64,000 nucleotides of DNA from contig NZ_CP108494.1 in NCBI RefSeq assembly GCF_041435435.1, positions 8,218,501-8,282,500 on the forward strand, given 5' to 3'. The notes under the pieces were generated by a model, which ran no database searches, was not told the DNA's origin, and was given only the letters and a program-made list of their open reading frames with translations. The stretch is from Streptomyces sp. NBC_01241. Its GTDB lineage: Bacteria > Actinomycetota > Actinomycetes > Streptomycetales > Streptomycetaceae. Shown one piece after another: positions 36,693 to 45,623 of the stretch (position 1 is the stretch's first letter; every line of letters begins with the position of its first letter). Position numbers and translations under genes: made by a program.

Positions 36693-37868
36693 TCAGTCCA
36701 GCATGTCCTCGATCAGGTCGGCAGCCCGCGGGGTGCCGCCCTCGGCTCGTGCTTCGGCCTGCAGCAGCGCCGAGCGCCGGGTGGTCTCCGCATCGGTGAC
36801 CAGCTCGGCAAGCGCTGCCCGCAGGTTCGCCGCGGTGGCGTCCGGGGTGTCGATGCGGCGGGCCACCCCCAGTTCGACGAGCCTGTCGGCGTTGATGAAC
36901 TGGTCGGCGGCCTGCGGGACGGCGATCATGGGAACACCGGTGAACAGTCCTTCACTGCTGCCGCCCATGCCTGCATGGGTGACGAACGCGTCGGACTGCT
37001 CCAGAACCGCCAACTGAGGCAACCACGAGTGCACTTCGACGTTGGCAGGGATGGTGCCCAGTTCACCGGGGTCGGTGTACTTCCCGATCTGGAGCACGAC
37101 ATGCCAGCCGGGCAGGTTCCCATAGGCCGCCAGGCACTGGCGGTAGAACTCCGGCCGGCGTGTGAACGCCGAGCCCAACGAGATCAGCAGCACGTTCTCG
37201 GCATCGGCCGGACGCGTCCAGCCGCCATCGGCCGCCCGTGTGCCGAAACAGGGACCGACGAACGTCACCGTGTCGTTGTCGACCTGATCCGCGTACGGCT
37301 GCATCGCTCGCGGGATCAGGGCCAGGGCGCGCGCGGGACGGCCCGAGAAGGCGTCCACATCGGTGGTGGACGCCCCGCAATCGGTGAGCCACTGTGCGAA
37401 CTTCGCCCGGTACGCGTCGGCGCCCGGCAACTCCCACACGTGCGCCGTGACGTCCTGGTCGTAGCCCGTCCAGGCGACGAACGTCGGTGACAACTGCATG
37501 ACGGGACGGTCCTGTGCCTCGGCCAGGGCGCGCGCGGCGTACGCACCGATGTCGTACAGATAGAGGTCCGCGCTGTCGTGGTCGTACGCGGCGCGCAGCT
37601 GAGGGAGAGCTTGAACGGCGTCGTCGAGGAAGAGGTCCATCGCGGCGATGGGGTCGTCCGGCCAGTTGTTGTCGGCGAACGGCAGGACGGAGTCGTACGG
37701 GACGAATTCCGCGCCGGTGGCGGTGATCAGGTCGGCCACTGCCGGGTCATTGGCGTACGTCACCCGGTGATCCCGGGCTACCAGTTCGCGGATGATCTCA
37801 AGGCTCGGAAGGACGTGGCTCACGACGGGGATACCGACCATCGCGATGTGGGCACGGCGACGGGACAT
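36693..37868 (-). CDS. mgt: macrolide glycosyltransferase (GT1, Mgt/OleD type)
   Basis: 391 residues, the length of S. lividans Mgt and OleD. The GT-B fold is clear: N-terminal IAMVGIPVVSHVLPSLEII with the catalytic His (about 18), then the C-terminal UDP-sugar site HSWLPQLAVLEQSDAFVTHAGMGGSSEG split around the core HAGMGG, ending in VPQAADQ. These enzymes glucosylate the desosamine of macrolides and so inactivate them. No macrolide biosynthesis gene is near, so this is a general resistance gene. No Shine-Dalgarno is visible before ATG 37868. Its 200-base leader carries a promoter, leader peptide and hairpin. Confidence 0.9.
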   Translation of the reverse strand: MSRRRAHIAMVGIPVVSHVLPSLEIIRELVARDHRVTYANDPAVADLITATGAEFVPYDSVLPFADNNWPDDPIAAMDLFLDDAVQALPQLRAAYDHDSADLYLYDIGAYAARALAEAQDRPVMQLSPTFVAWTGYDQDVTAHVWELPGADAYRAKFAQWLTDCGASTTDVDAFSGRPARALALIPRAMQPYADQVDNDTVTFVGPCFGTRAADGGWTRPADAENVLLISLGSAFTRRPEFYRQCLAAYGNLPGWHVVLQIGKYTDPGELGTIPANVEVHSWLPQLAVLEQSDAFVTHAGMGGSSEGLFTGVPMIAVPQAADQFINADRLVELGVARRIDTPDATAANLRAALAELVTDAETTRRSALLQAEARAEGGTPRAADLIEDMLD

Positions 37869-37968
37869 GGAAGATCACTCATTTCAGGTCTGCGGCGAAA
37901 CGGACACGGCTAGCCGGTGCGCCACCGAACCGGAAGGAAGCCCTGGTGTCGGGACGCACGGGTATGCG

Positions 37969-37990
37969 GGGCAGGAACGGGGTCCTGCCC
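37969..37990 (-). promoter_or_regulatory. putative attenuator hairpin in mgt leader
   Basis: Perfect 8-bp stem GGGCAGGA / TCCTGCCC with a 6-base loop, starting 7 bases after the leader-peptide stop and 100 bases before mgt. No U run follows. The place fits an attenuator that a stalled ribosome would influence. Confidence 0.55.
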
Positions 37991-37997
37991 GTCCGCG

Positions 37998-38024
37998 TCA
38001 GCCGTAGAACTGAAGGAAGTGCAT
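37998..38024 (-). CDS. leader peptide MHFLQFYG upstream of mgt
   Basis: ATG 38024 to TGA 37998 encodes eight residues, MHFLQFYG. It begins 7 bases after a TAGAGT -10 element, so the transcript should start at or next to the ATG and be leaderless. A hairpin follows directly, then the macrolide glycosyltransferase. Leader peptides of about this size control macrolide-resistance genes by drug-dependent ribosome stalling; that it does so here is inference. Confidence 0.55.
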   Translation of the reverse strand: MHFLQFYG

Positions 38025-38031
38025 GTCCGGG

Positions 38032-38069
38032 ACTCTAAACCGCTTCCGGGCTCTCGGCACGGCATTTTT
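38032..38069 (-). promoter_or_regulatory. WblC/WhiB7-like promoter of mgt leader
   Basis: On the minus strand: AAAAAT (38069-38064), 3 bases, GTGCCG as -35 (38060-38055), 17 bases, TAGAGT as -10 (38037-38032). An AT-rich block 3 bases above the -35 is the known signature of WhiB7/WblC-dependent promoters, which drive ribosome-antibiotic resistance genes in actinobacteria. The rest of 38070-38633 shows no supported gene. Confidence 0.6.
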
Positions 38070-38633
38070 GCGAGTACTGCGGGCCGGGCAGTTCCGTCAG
38101 CACCGAGGACATCGGCGAGGCGGTCGGCGTTTCGGACCCAGCATCTAGCGGCATTTCCCCAGCAGGACCGATCTGTTGGTGTCCGCGGTGGTCCGTGGCG
38201 GTGAGCGGCGCCGGCTCCATCGTGGGCCAACTCCTTCTCGCGTCGTACGAGGCCTTGGGCACCGCCCCCGGCAGCGTCGGCGACGCGGGGCGCCCGGCGG
38301 TCGCAGTCCCGCGGCAACGCCGAGGCGGCTTCCGGGACGCGTTCAGTGTGCGCACGCCATGGCCCGGCGGCACTCCTGGCAGGACCGAATGGGCGAGTGC
38401 GTCCAAGGGCGGGAAGGTCCGATCGGCGCGGGATGCAACAGCCGTCCGTACTCCCTATGCTGGGGTGAGGGATCGGTAGACCGTGCTTCACTCCCATCGG
38501 CTGGGTAACGCCGATCCGTGCGGCTGGCGCGGCGAGCACCGATACGCACAGCCGGCCCTGCCACTCGGTGTCACGCCGGGCCACGTGCTCGGTGACGCAC
38601 TTCCGCTGATGCCCATGACGCGTGGAGCCATTC

Positions 38634-39242
38634 ATGACCACACCGAGAGACCTCCTGATCGCCGCCATGGACATGTCGAACAGTCGTCCGGTGGGGCGGG
38701 GCGTTCTGTCGCTGGTGCTGGCGGGCGGTGAACTGATCGACCTCCTGGGCGCGGAAGCCATCAGGCTGGACGGCGATCAGATCGTGCCGGGCCACCCGCC
38801 TGCCATGACGGATCGCCTTCTGGACGAGGCCGTGTCGTCGCTCGTGCGGGAAGAGCCGTACGAGTCGCTCGACGACTGGCTGTGGCGCAGGGGGCGCGGT
38901 CTGGCCACGGCCTACCTGGATGCCCTGGAGGCGGAAGGGCAACTCGCTCGGCAACGGCACACGCGCTGGACGCCTTCCCGCTCCAGCCGGACGGTGTTGG
39001 TCGACACACCCGCTCGCCGCGAGGCGGCCGACCGATGGACGTCCGATGAACCCGTTCTCGCCGCCCTTGCCGCCGCCGTCGGAATCCGCGACAAGCCGAC
39101 CGGTGACTCCCCGGCCGTGGCCGACGACGCGGTGGCGACGGTGCTCGCCGCCGTCGATGACGCGTTGAGGGACCTGGAGTTCCAACGGCAGCGGCGAGCC
39201 ATCGACGACGCGGCCTTCGACAACATCTGGCGCGGCGGCTGA
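38634..39242 (+). CDS. GPP34 (GOLPH3/Vps74-like) family protein
   Basis: 202 residues from ATG 38634 (GGAG six bases upstream). The GPP34 pattern is clear: TPRDLLIAAMD, then GVLSLVLAGGELIDLLGAEA, a Trp/Arg-rich LDDWLWRRGRGLATAYLDAL and C-terminal FQRQRRAIDDAAFDNIW. Eukaryotic relatives bind phosphoinositides at the Golgi. Bacterial members are small soluble proteins of unknown function, abundant in Streptomyces. Transcribed alone and closed by a shared terminator with the convergent sulfurtransferase gene. Confidence 0.82.
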   Translation: MTTPRDLLIAAMDMSNSRPVGRGVLSLVLAGGELIDLLGAEAIRLDGDQIVPGHPPAMTDRLLDEAVSSLVREEPYESLDDWLWRRGRGLATAYLDALEAEGQLARQRHTRWTPSRSSRTVLVDTPARREAADRWTSDEPVLAALAAAVGIRDKPTGDSPAVADDAVATVLAAVDDALRDLEFQRQRRAIDDAAFDNIWRGG

Positions 39243-39285
39243 CCGCGACGAGAGGGGTGTGGGGAGCGGGGCGGACACCGCTGGT

Positions 39286-39322
39286 ACGGTGCCGAAGCCC
39301 GCAGGACCCCGGCCGGCACCGT
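39286..39322. terminator. bidirectional terminator
   Basis: Perfect 9-bp stem ACGGTGCCG / CGGCACCGT with a 19-base loop, between convergent stops at 39242 and 39322. Confidence 0.75.
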
Positions 39323-40215
39323 CAGCGCGGCGGTCCGCCGCTCTCCGCTCCGGTCACGACGGGCAGCTCCGAGGGCAGCCCCCATTCGCTCCAGGACCCG
39401 TCGTACACGGCCAGTTCGCGGTACCCCGCCAGCTCGGCCCCCAGCGTCAGAACGCAGGCGGTGACGCCCGATCCGCAGCTGAAGAACAGCCGCTCCCGTT
39501 CCCCCGCGAGCGCGCCGAACGCGGCGCGCAACTCGTCCGCCGGGAGCATCCGGCCGTCGCGCTGGAGCTCCCCGAAGGGCAGATTGACCGCCCCCGGCAT
39601 ATGGCCGGCGCGCAGCCCCGGACGCGGCTCGGCGACAGCGCCGGCGAACCGCTCCGCGGAGCGGGCGTCGACGACGGCCGCCGCGGGGTCGGCCAGAGCC
39701 GCGACCACCTCGTCGCTGCCGACGACCAGCCCCGGGCGCGGCCGAGCGATGAAGTCGCCAGGTGCCACGGCGGTCGCGGACACGTTGTCCTCCAGCGGCT
39801 GCCCGGCCTCGGTCCAGGCGGGCAGGCCACCGTCGAGCACCGCTGCCCGGTCGAAGCCCATCGCGCGCAGCATCCACCAGGCACGCGCGCTGGAGTAGAT
39901 GCCCACGCGGTCGTAGACGACGACGGTGTCGGAGTCGTGGACGCCGAGGGCGCGCAGCTCGTCGGTGAACAGGTCGGCGTCCGGCATCGTGTGGGGCAGC
40001 GGCCCCGTGTGGTCGGAGAGCGCCCCGTCGATGTCGAAGGGCCGCGCTCCCGGAATCCGCTGCCCGGAGCCGCGGTGTGTGCCCACGGAGCCATCGAGGA
40101 CCACCAGCCCCGGCGCGCCGAGCCGCGCCGCCAGCCAGCCGACCCCGACCAAAGGGCCCGGGAGCGTTACGGGAAGGTCTTCCCGGGTTGCGTACGCCGG
40201 CACGTCGTCGCTCAC
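39322..40215 (-). CDS. 3-mercaptopyruvate/thiosulfate sulfurtransferase (rhodanese)
   Basis: 297 residues with two rhodanese domains; only the second has the active cysteine, in CGSGVTA. That loop is the form seen in 3-mercaptopyruvate sulfurtransferases (thiosulfate enzymes usually have CRKGVTA). The first domain keeps DIDGALSDHTGPLPH and the linker region VYDRVGIYSSARAWW. The enzyme moves sulfur from 3-mercaptopyruvate or thiosulfate to thiol or cyanide acceptors. The start is GTG 40215 after GGAGC. Transcribed alone. Confidence 0.88.
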   Translation of the reverse strand: MSDDVPAYATREDLPVTLPGPLVGVGWLAARLGAPGLVVLDGSVGTHRGSGQRIPGARPFDIDGALSDHTGPLPHTMPDADLFTDELRALGVHDSDTVVVYDRVGIYSSARAWWMLRAMGFDRAAVLDGGLPAWTEAGQPLEDNVSATAVAPGDFIARPRPGLVVGSDEVVAALADPAAAVVDARSAERFAGAVAEPRPGLRAGHMPGAVNLPFGELQRDGRMLPADELRAAFGALAGERERLFFSCGSGVTACVLTLGAELAGYRELAVYDGSWSEWGLPSELPVVTGAESGGPPR

Positions 40216-40393
40216 GTCTGCTCCAGGTCCAGGTCAAGGTCCGGAAATGAGGGCCACCCGACTCGAACCGTGTGGCGATCACAAGATCGCAGCGGCCCTC
40301 GGCCGGTGTCAACAGCGGTTCGCCGCCTCCGGGACGTCCGGCCCGACCGCGCCTGGCAGACGGTGTTCACCGACAGGTGCGACATCCATGGCG

Positions 40394-41965
40394 TCAGTGT
40401 GGTGCGGACGCGTACACCTCTCTCGCGTTGTCCGTGGGTTTCGGCTTGCTCCGGCCGCACGGTCCCGCCGCGAACGCGTGGAGCAGATTCTCCGTGGAAC
40501 GGGTGACGAAGGCCCCCGTACGGGCGTCCATGCCGTGGTTGCGTCCGTTCTCGCGGGTGCCGGCCATCAGGGCCTCGACCCACCGCATCGTCCCGGAGGC
40601 GAAGACGCCCGCCCCGCTGGGCACGGTGTAGTAGGCGGAGTCGGCATGACTGGGTCTGCCCGCGCAGACGAGAGGGGAGTGGGCGATGATTTCGAGCGGC
40701 GCCGGGGTGGGCATGCCCGGAGTGAGCCGGTCGTACTCCACTCCGACCAGGTGGTCGAAGGAGTCGCCTCGCTTCACGCCCGTCCCCTCGAAGAGCCAGT
40801 GGTCGCTCCGGTCGACGACATACGGGGCGTCCACGGGATAGCCCTCGTAGAGGACCCCGGTCAGAGAGGATTCGGGGGAGGCGCCGGGCGGTTGGCGGAA
40901 GTCGTTGGTCGGCATGTCCGGGTGTTCGGCGAGGTAGGGGTCCTTCCGGTAATCCGTCTTGTAACAGACGACGGTGCGGTCGGCGCCGGTGGCGTCCGGT
41001 TCCAGCCTGATCCTGCGGTAGCAGGCGTTGGCGCCGAGGAAGGCCACGTTGGTGCCCGCGTCGCGCGCCCGGGTGACGTAGGCCCGTTGCCGCGGTGTCC
41101 AGTACTCGTCGTGTCCCAGGGAGAGAGCTCCGGCGGCGTTGTGGAGAATGCCGGGGTCCCGATGGATGTCCATGCCCGTGGTGTAGGCGAGCGGGATGCC
41201 CAGCCGCTCCGCCAGGACCACCGCCGCCCGTTCGTAGACCATGAACTTCTCGGCGCCGTCGTGGTCATAAGGGCGGTCGAAGCTGACGGCGAGCGACCGC
41301 GTGCTGTACGCGCCGTTCTCGCCCTGGTAAAGGCTGTACCCGCCCCATGCGTTGTACGCCTGCCACGTCGCTACGGCGTGCATCAGCACGATCCTGCCCG
41401 CCGCGCTCGCCGAGCGGACGATCAGTGGAACGTAGCGCTGGTGGCCGTTCTCCGCGTCCAGCCGCAGCAGATACGCCCCCTCCGGCCACCCGCCGGTGCG
41501 GACGTGGAGTGTGCGTCGCCAGTCCGCCCGTACGGTACGGGTGACCTGGATCAGCCGGGGACGGGCCTGAACCGACCCGGCGACACGGTCCGAACGCCAG
41601 ACCCGTCGCGCCTGCGCCCCGTCGTACCAGCCGACGCGGTAGGCCGAGACCCGGAATGCCGGGGCGGTGGTGGAGACGTACAGGCCGAACTCCTCACCCG
41701 GCAACACGCTCACCTTGTCGGTGTAGCCCTCGATGGCGTCGGGCGGTCCCACCGAACGGATTCGCCAATCGGCGTCTCCCGGCCGGGCGCTCTCCCCCTG
41801 GCCGGTGGGACGGCCGGTGCCGGGCGGGGCGGACCCGGTCGCGGAGGAGCGGCAGCCGGTCACCGCCGCGCCGCCGGACAGCGCCCCGCCCGCTGCCGCG
41901 GCGAGGAAGAGCCTGCGGTCCAGCCGGCCGGGACTCCCGGAGTCCTGCCCCTCACCATGCTTCAT
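40394..41965 (-). CDS. secreted DUF6605 / dimethylformamidase beta-like protein
   Basis: 523 residues with a Tat-like lipoprotein signal (RLDRRLFLAAAAGG then a Cys in VTGCRSS). The mature part resembles the C-terminal domain of the N,N-dimethylformamidase large subunit (DUF6605): FRVSAYRVGWYDGAQARRVW, then SFDRPYDHDGAEKFM, a LGHDEYWTPRQR block and the C-terminal GVFASGTMRWVEAL. Secreted actinobacterial members have no assigned substrate. Dimethylformamidase iron ligands (Tyr, Tyr, Glu) cannot be confirmed by eye. It is divergent from the fucosidase gene, so both may share the intergenic control region. Confidence 0.75.
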   Translation of the reverse strand: MKHGEGQDSGSPGRLDRRLFLAAAAGGALSGGAAVTGCRSSATGSAPPGTGRPTGQGESARPGDADWRIRSVGPPDAIEGYTDKVSVLPGEEFGLYVSTTAPAFRVSAYRVGWYDGAQARRVWRSDRVAGSVQARPRLIQVTRTVRADWRRTLHVRTGGWPEGAYLLRLDAENGHQRYVPLIVRSASAAGRIVLMHAVATWQAYNAWGGYSLYQGENGAYSTRSLAVSFDRPYDHDGAEKFMVYERAAVVLAERLGIPLAYTTGMDIHRDPGILHNAAGALSLGHDEYWTPRQRAYVTRARDAGTNVAFLGANACYRRIRLEPDATGADRTVVCYKTDYRKDPYLAEHPDMPTNDFRQPPGASPESSLTGVLYEGYPVDAPYVVDRSDHWLFEGTGVKRGDSFDHLVGVEYDRLTPGMPTPAPLEIIAHSPLVCAGRPSHADSAYYTVPSGAGVFASGTMRWVEALMAGTRENGRNHGMDARTGAFVTRSTENLLHAFAAGPCGRSKPKPTDNAREVYASAPH

Positions 41966-42142
41966 GTCGCCCGCCGTACCCGTCCCTCGGTCCTGTCACC
42001 GGCCATCGTCACCCGCTGCCCGCTCGGGGACTACCCGGGACGAGCCGAACCGGGGACGGGCCGTGTCGTGCGCGGCCGTCCCGATGGCTGTCGCGCACGT
42101 GTGGGGGATTGACCGCGGATTCAGCTCCCCGTTAGCGTCCAC

Positions 42143-42157
42143 TGCAAGCGCTTTCCA
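42143..42157. promoter_or_regulatory. LacI-family-type operator before the fucosidase gene
   Basis: TGCAAGCGCTTTCCA, an imperfect palindrome centred on GC/GC and close to the CcpA/LacI-type consensus with an AAGCGCTT core. It lies 35 bases before the GH29 start, where a sugar-responsive repressor would act. Confidence 0.55.
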
Positions 42158-42191
42158 GGCCGGGCGTGCTGCGGCGAAATCGGGAGGTGTC

Positions 42192-43658
42192 ATGCGGAGA
42201 CCGCAGCGGACCGGTGCGGATCTTCTCGCTTCGGCACTGGTCCTCACCAGCTGTACATCCGGGCCTGCGGGAGCGGACGCCGACCACAAGGAGCGATGCC
42301 CCATGCCCCCGAGCCCCGAAACCCCCGCGGCGCCCCCGTCCGTCCCCGCCACGACCACACCTCCCACGGTGGCCCCGGACACGACCTGGTTCACCACCGA
42401 CCGGTTCGGCATGTTCATCCACTGGGGCCTGTACTCCCTCGCCGCACGGCACGAGTGGGTCAAGAACCGCGAGAAACTGACCGACGAGCAATACCAGGTC
42501 TACTTCGACCACTTTGCCCCCGACCGCTACGACCCGGCCCAATGGGCACGAGCGGCCAGAGCGGCGGGCATGCGGTACGTCGTTCTCACCGCCAAGCACC
42601 ACGACGGCTTCTGCCTGTGGGACAGTGCCCTCACCGAGTACAAGGTCACCAACACCCCGCACGGCCGCGACCTCGTCGGCCCGTTCGTCGAGGCGTGCCG
42701 AGCCGAAGGTCTCAAGGTCGGCCTCTACTACTCCCTCATCGACTGGCACCACCCGTCCTTTCCCGTGGACGGCACCCATCCGCAGCGCGACGACGAGGAG
42801 TTCAAGGCCGCGACCGCCGACCGTGACATCCGCGACTACCAGCGCTATCTGCACGGCCAGGTCCGTGAACTGCTGACGTCCTTCGGACGCGTCGACTACC
42901 TGTTCTTCGACTTCTCCTACGCGGACGGCAGCTGGTGGGGCGGCAAGGGCCCGGACGACTGGGACTCACAGAAACTCCTGGAGACGATCCGCGAACTCCA
43001 GCCGCACGTCCTCGTCAACGACCGCACCGGTCTCCCCGGCGACTTCGTCACCCCCGAGCAGTACCAGCCCTCCGGCCCCATGGCCGAGAACGGGCGGCCC
43101 GTGCTGTGGGAGGCGTGCCAGACGCTCAACGGAAGCTGGGGCTACGACCGCGACAACCTCGACCACAAGAGCGCCGACCTGCTGATCCGCATGCTCGTCG
43201 ACGGGGTGTCCAAGGGCGGCAACCTCCTCCTCAACGTCGGCCCCACCGGCCGCGGTGACCTCGACCCGCGCGCCGTCGCCGTCCTCGGGGAAATCGGCCG
43301 GTGGATGGACCTGCACGAGCGGTCGGTCCGGGGTTGCGGCCCGTCCCCGTACACCGCCCCGGCCGAGTGCCGGTACACCCGGCGCGGCGACCGCCTCTAC
43401 GTCCACCTGTTCGCCTGGCCATTGCGCCATCTGCACCTGCCGGGACTCGCGGGCCGGGTGCGTTACGCGCAGCTGCTCAACGACGCGTCCGAGATCACCC
43501 AGGTCCACATCGCCCCGGACCGGCCCGCGCTCAACACCGAGATGGGCGGGCAGCCCGCCGGAACGCTCACGCTCCAGATCCCCGTACAGCGCCCCGACAC
43601 CCCCGTACCCGTCATCGAGCTGTACCTGGACACACCGGACGTCCGGGCCGAGGACTGA
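42192..43658 (+). CDS. secreted GH29 alpha-L-fucosidase
   Basis: 488 residues from ATG 42192 (GGGAGGTGT upstream). A lipoprotein-like signal (LLASALVLTSC) precedes a Pro/Thr-rich linker and then the GH29 catalytic barrel: FGMFIHWGLYSLAARHEWV, VVLTAKHHDGFCLWDS, the probable nucleophile Asp in VDYLFFDFSY and GGNLLLNVGPTGRGDL. A short beta domain ends the protein. It removes alpha-L-fucose from glycans outside the cell. The next gene, an SGNH esterase 72 bases downstream, is probably co-transcribed and could remove acyl groups from the same substrate. Confidence 0.88.
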   Translation: MRRPQRTGADLLASALVLTSCTSGPAGADADHKERCPMPPSPETPAAPPSVPATTTPPTVAPDTTWFTTDRFGMFIHWGLYSLAARHEWVKNREKLTDEQYQVYFDHFAPDRYDPAQWARAARAAGMRYVVLTAKHHDGFCLWDSALTEYKVTNTPHGRDLVGPFVEACRAEGLKVGLYYSLIDWHHPSFPVDGTHPQRDDEEFKAATADRDIRDYQRYLHGQVRELLTSFGRVDYLFFDFSYADGSWWGGKGPDDWDSQKLLETIRELQPHVLVNDRTGLPGDFVTPEQYQPSGPMAENGRPVLWEACQTLNGSWGYDRDNLDHKSADLLIRMLVDGVSKGGNLLLNVGPTGRGDLDPRAVAVLGEIGRWMDLHERSVRGCGPSPYTAPAECRYTRRGDRLYVHLFAWPLRHLHLPGLAGRVRYAQLLNDASEITQVHIAPDRPALNTEMGGQPAGTLTLQIPVQRPDTPVPVIELYLDTPDVRAED

Positions 43659-43730
43659 GAACAGGTCCTGGCTCCGGTCCACCACCCCATTCGCACAGCC
43701 GGCGTGCAACGCCGCACGGAAGAGCCCGCG

Positions 43731-44414
43731 ATGGTCACCCACCGACCCGACCGCAGAGCGGCAGACATGCACCTCAAGGAAACAGACGCGCTCCTGTTCA
43801 TCGGCGACTCCATCACCGACGCCGGTCGCGACCGCACGGACTCCGCGTCGCTCGGCAGCGGTTACGTCCGCGAGATCGCACGGACCCTGCGCGCCCGGAC
43901 GAGCACCGGATCCGGCCCCGCGGTCGTCAACAAGGGCCTCGCCGGCAATCGTGTGTACGACCTCGAATCCCGCTGGATGAGCGACGTCATCGACCAGCGG
44001 CCCACCGTGGTCACGGTCCTGATCGGCATCAACGACACCTGGCGGCGCTACGACGGGGGACTCATCAGCCCGGTGGACGAGTTCGAGGCATGCCTGGACC
44101 GCCTTCTCGCGCAAACCGCACGGACCCTCTCCGCCCGACTGTTCGTCATCACGCCCTTTCTGCTCCCGGTCACCCCGGACCAGGGAGGCTGGTACGAGGA
44201 CCTGTCGCCCCGTACCGACGCCGTCCTGCGCGCCGCACAGGGCAACGGAGCCCACGTGGTACGTGCGGACCTCGCCCTGCGCCGTGCCGCCGAGGAGCGG
44301 GAGGCAGCCGAACTGGCCCCGGACGGGGTCCATCCGAGCCCCCTCGGCCACCGGCTGATCGCCGATGCCTGGCTTGCCGCGGTCGACGCCGTCACCCCGA
44401 ACCCGCCCAGGTGA
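43731..44414 (+). CDS. SGNH/GDSL-family esterase
   Basis: 227 residues. The four SGNH blocks are present: the nucleophile Ser in FIGDSITDAGRD, Gly in NKGLAGNRVYDL, Asn in IGINDTW and the Asp-His pair in DGVHPSPLGH. The size and DSITDAG form fit acetyl-xylan or rhamnogalacturonan acetylesterase-like lipases. No signal peptide is visible, so it may act inside the cell. GGAAGAG precedes ATG 43731; a GTG at 43704 is the alternative. It follows the fucosidase gene closely and likely belongs to its operon. Confidence 0.83.
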   Translation: MVTHRPDRRAADMHLKETDALLFIGDSITDAGRDRTDSASLGSGYVREIARTLRARTSTGSGPAVVNKGLAGNRVYDLESRWMSDVIDQRPTVVTVLIGINDTWRRYDGGLISPVDEFEACLDRLLAQTARTLSARLFVITPFLLPVTPDQGGWYEDLSPRTDAVLRAAQGNGAHVVRADLALRRAAEEREAAELAPDGVHPSPLGHRLIADAWLAAVDAVTPNPPR

Positions 44415-44448
44415 TCGCGACGCCGGCCCGACCGGCGGCCAGGACCGT

Positions 44449-45621
44449 TTACGGCAGCGGCAACCCCGCGTAGTTCATGGCGAGTTCCGCCGCCGCGTGC
44501 GGTGACGCCGAGATGCGGTCCAGCTGGGAGATCTGCAGCCGGGTGTCGAACGCGCTCTGGTCCGGATCGGTGTGCAGCGTCGTCGTCATGAAGTACGAGA
44601 AGTGCTCGGCACGCCACACCCGGCGCAGGCACGTGTCGGAGTAGGCGTCCAGCAGGTCCGTCGAGCCCGTCGTGTGACGCCGGATCAGCGCCCGGGCCAG
44701 GACGATGACGTCGGCGGCGGCCAGATTCAGCCCCTTGGCCCCGGTGGGAGGCACGATGTGCGCGGCGTCCCCGGCGAGGAACACCCGGCCGTACCGCATC
44801 GGCTCGGTGACCGAACTCCGCATCGGCAGAACGCTCTTGGAGGTGATCGGGCCCCGCTCCAGCTTCCAGCCGTCCAGGGCGAACCGGGCGTCCAGCTCGT
44901 CCCAGATCCGCTCGTCGGACCAGTCGGCCGGGTCCGTGCCGTTGGGGACCTGGAGGTACAGCCGGCTCACCTCGGGCGAGCGCATGCTGTGCAGGGCGAA
45001 GCCGCGCGGCGAGTGCGCGTAGATCAACTCGTCGCAGGACGGGGCGACATCGGCCAGGATGCCGAACCAGGAGTAGGGATAGACCCGTTCGTACGTGCGC
45101 CGCACGCCCTCGGGGACCGCGGTCCGGGTCACCCCGTGGAAGCCGTCGCAGCCGACGACGTAGTCGCACGTCAGCGTCTTCTCCTGGCCCTCGTGGGTGT
45201 AGCGGATTGTCGGGCGGTCGGTGTCGGCGCCCTCGACGAGCCGGACCTGCGCACCGAAGTGCAGTGCGGCACCGGCGGCCGTCTGCAGGGCGATGAGGTC
45301 CTTGACGACCTCGGTCTGCGCGTACACCCACACGCGGCGGCCACCGGTGAGCGACGGGAAGTCGATGCGGTGTGCCCGGCCCTCCCAGCGCAGCTCCACG
45401 CCGTCGTGGACCAGCCCCTCGGCGTCCAGCCGTTCGGCGGCATCCGCCTCGCGCAGCGCGTCGACGGTCGACTGCTCCAGGATGCCGGCGCGCTGGCGCT
45501 GTTCGACGTACGCGCGGTCACGGCTCTCCAGGACGACGCAGTCGACGCCCGCCCGGTGCAGGAGCCGGGACAGCAGCAGCCCGGCCGGGCCGCCCCCGAT
45601 GATTCCGACAGTGGTGTGCAT
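44449..45621 (-). CDS. pobA: 4-hydroxybenzoate 3-monooxygenase
   Basis: 390 residues, the standard PobA length. The FAD site GIIGGGPAGLLLSRLLHRAG opens the protein, VVGCDGFHGVTR is the second motif and VFLAGDAAHIVPPTGAKGLN the third. QRQRAGILEQ matches the substrate side. It hydroxylates 4-hydroxybenzoate to protocatechuate with NAD(P)H and O2. It starts 2 bases after the pcaL stop, as the last gene of the pca operon, so the upper and lower pathways are expressed together. Confidence 0.94.
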   Translation of the reverse strand: MHTTVGIIGGGPAGLLLSRLLHRAGVDCVVLESRDRAYVEQRQRAGILEQSTVDALREADAAERLDAEGLVHDGVELRWEGRAHRIDFPSLTGGRRVWVYAQTEVVKDLIALQTAAGAALHFGAQVRLVEGADTDRPTIRYTHEGQEKTLTCDYVVGCDGFHGVTRTAVPEGVRRTYERVYPYSWFGILADVAPSCDELIYAHSPRGFALHSMRSPEVSRLYLQVPNGTDPADWSDERIWDELDARFALDGWKLERGPITSKSVLPMRSSVTEPMRYGRVFLAGDAAHIVPPTGAKGLNLAAADVIVLARALIRRHTTGSTDLLDAYSDTCLRRVWRAEHFSYFMTTTLHTDPDQSAFDTRLQISQLDRISASPHAAAELAMNYAGLPLP

Positions 45622-45623
45622 GG

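Noticed and set aside
38195..38479. 95-codon plus-strand frame upstream of GPP34
   Set aside because: No ribosome site, no family and mixed third-position composition; left as unannotated gap.
39926..42112. 728-codon plus-strand frame
   Set aside because: It is antisense to the sulfurtransferase and DUF6605 genes, both of which have clear motifs.
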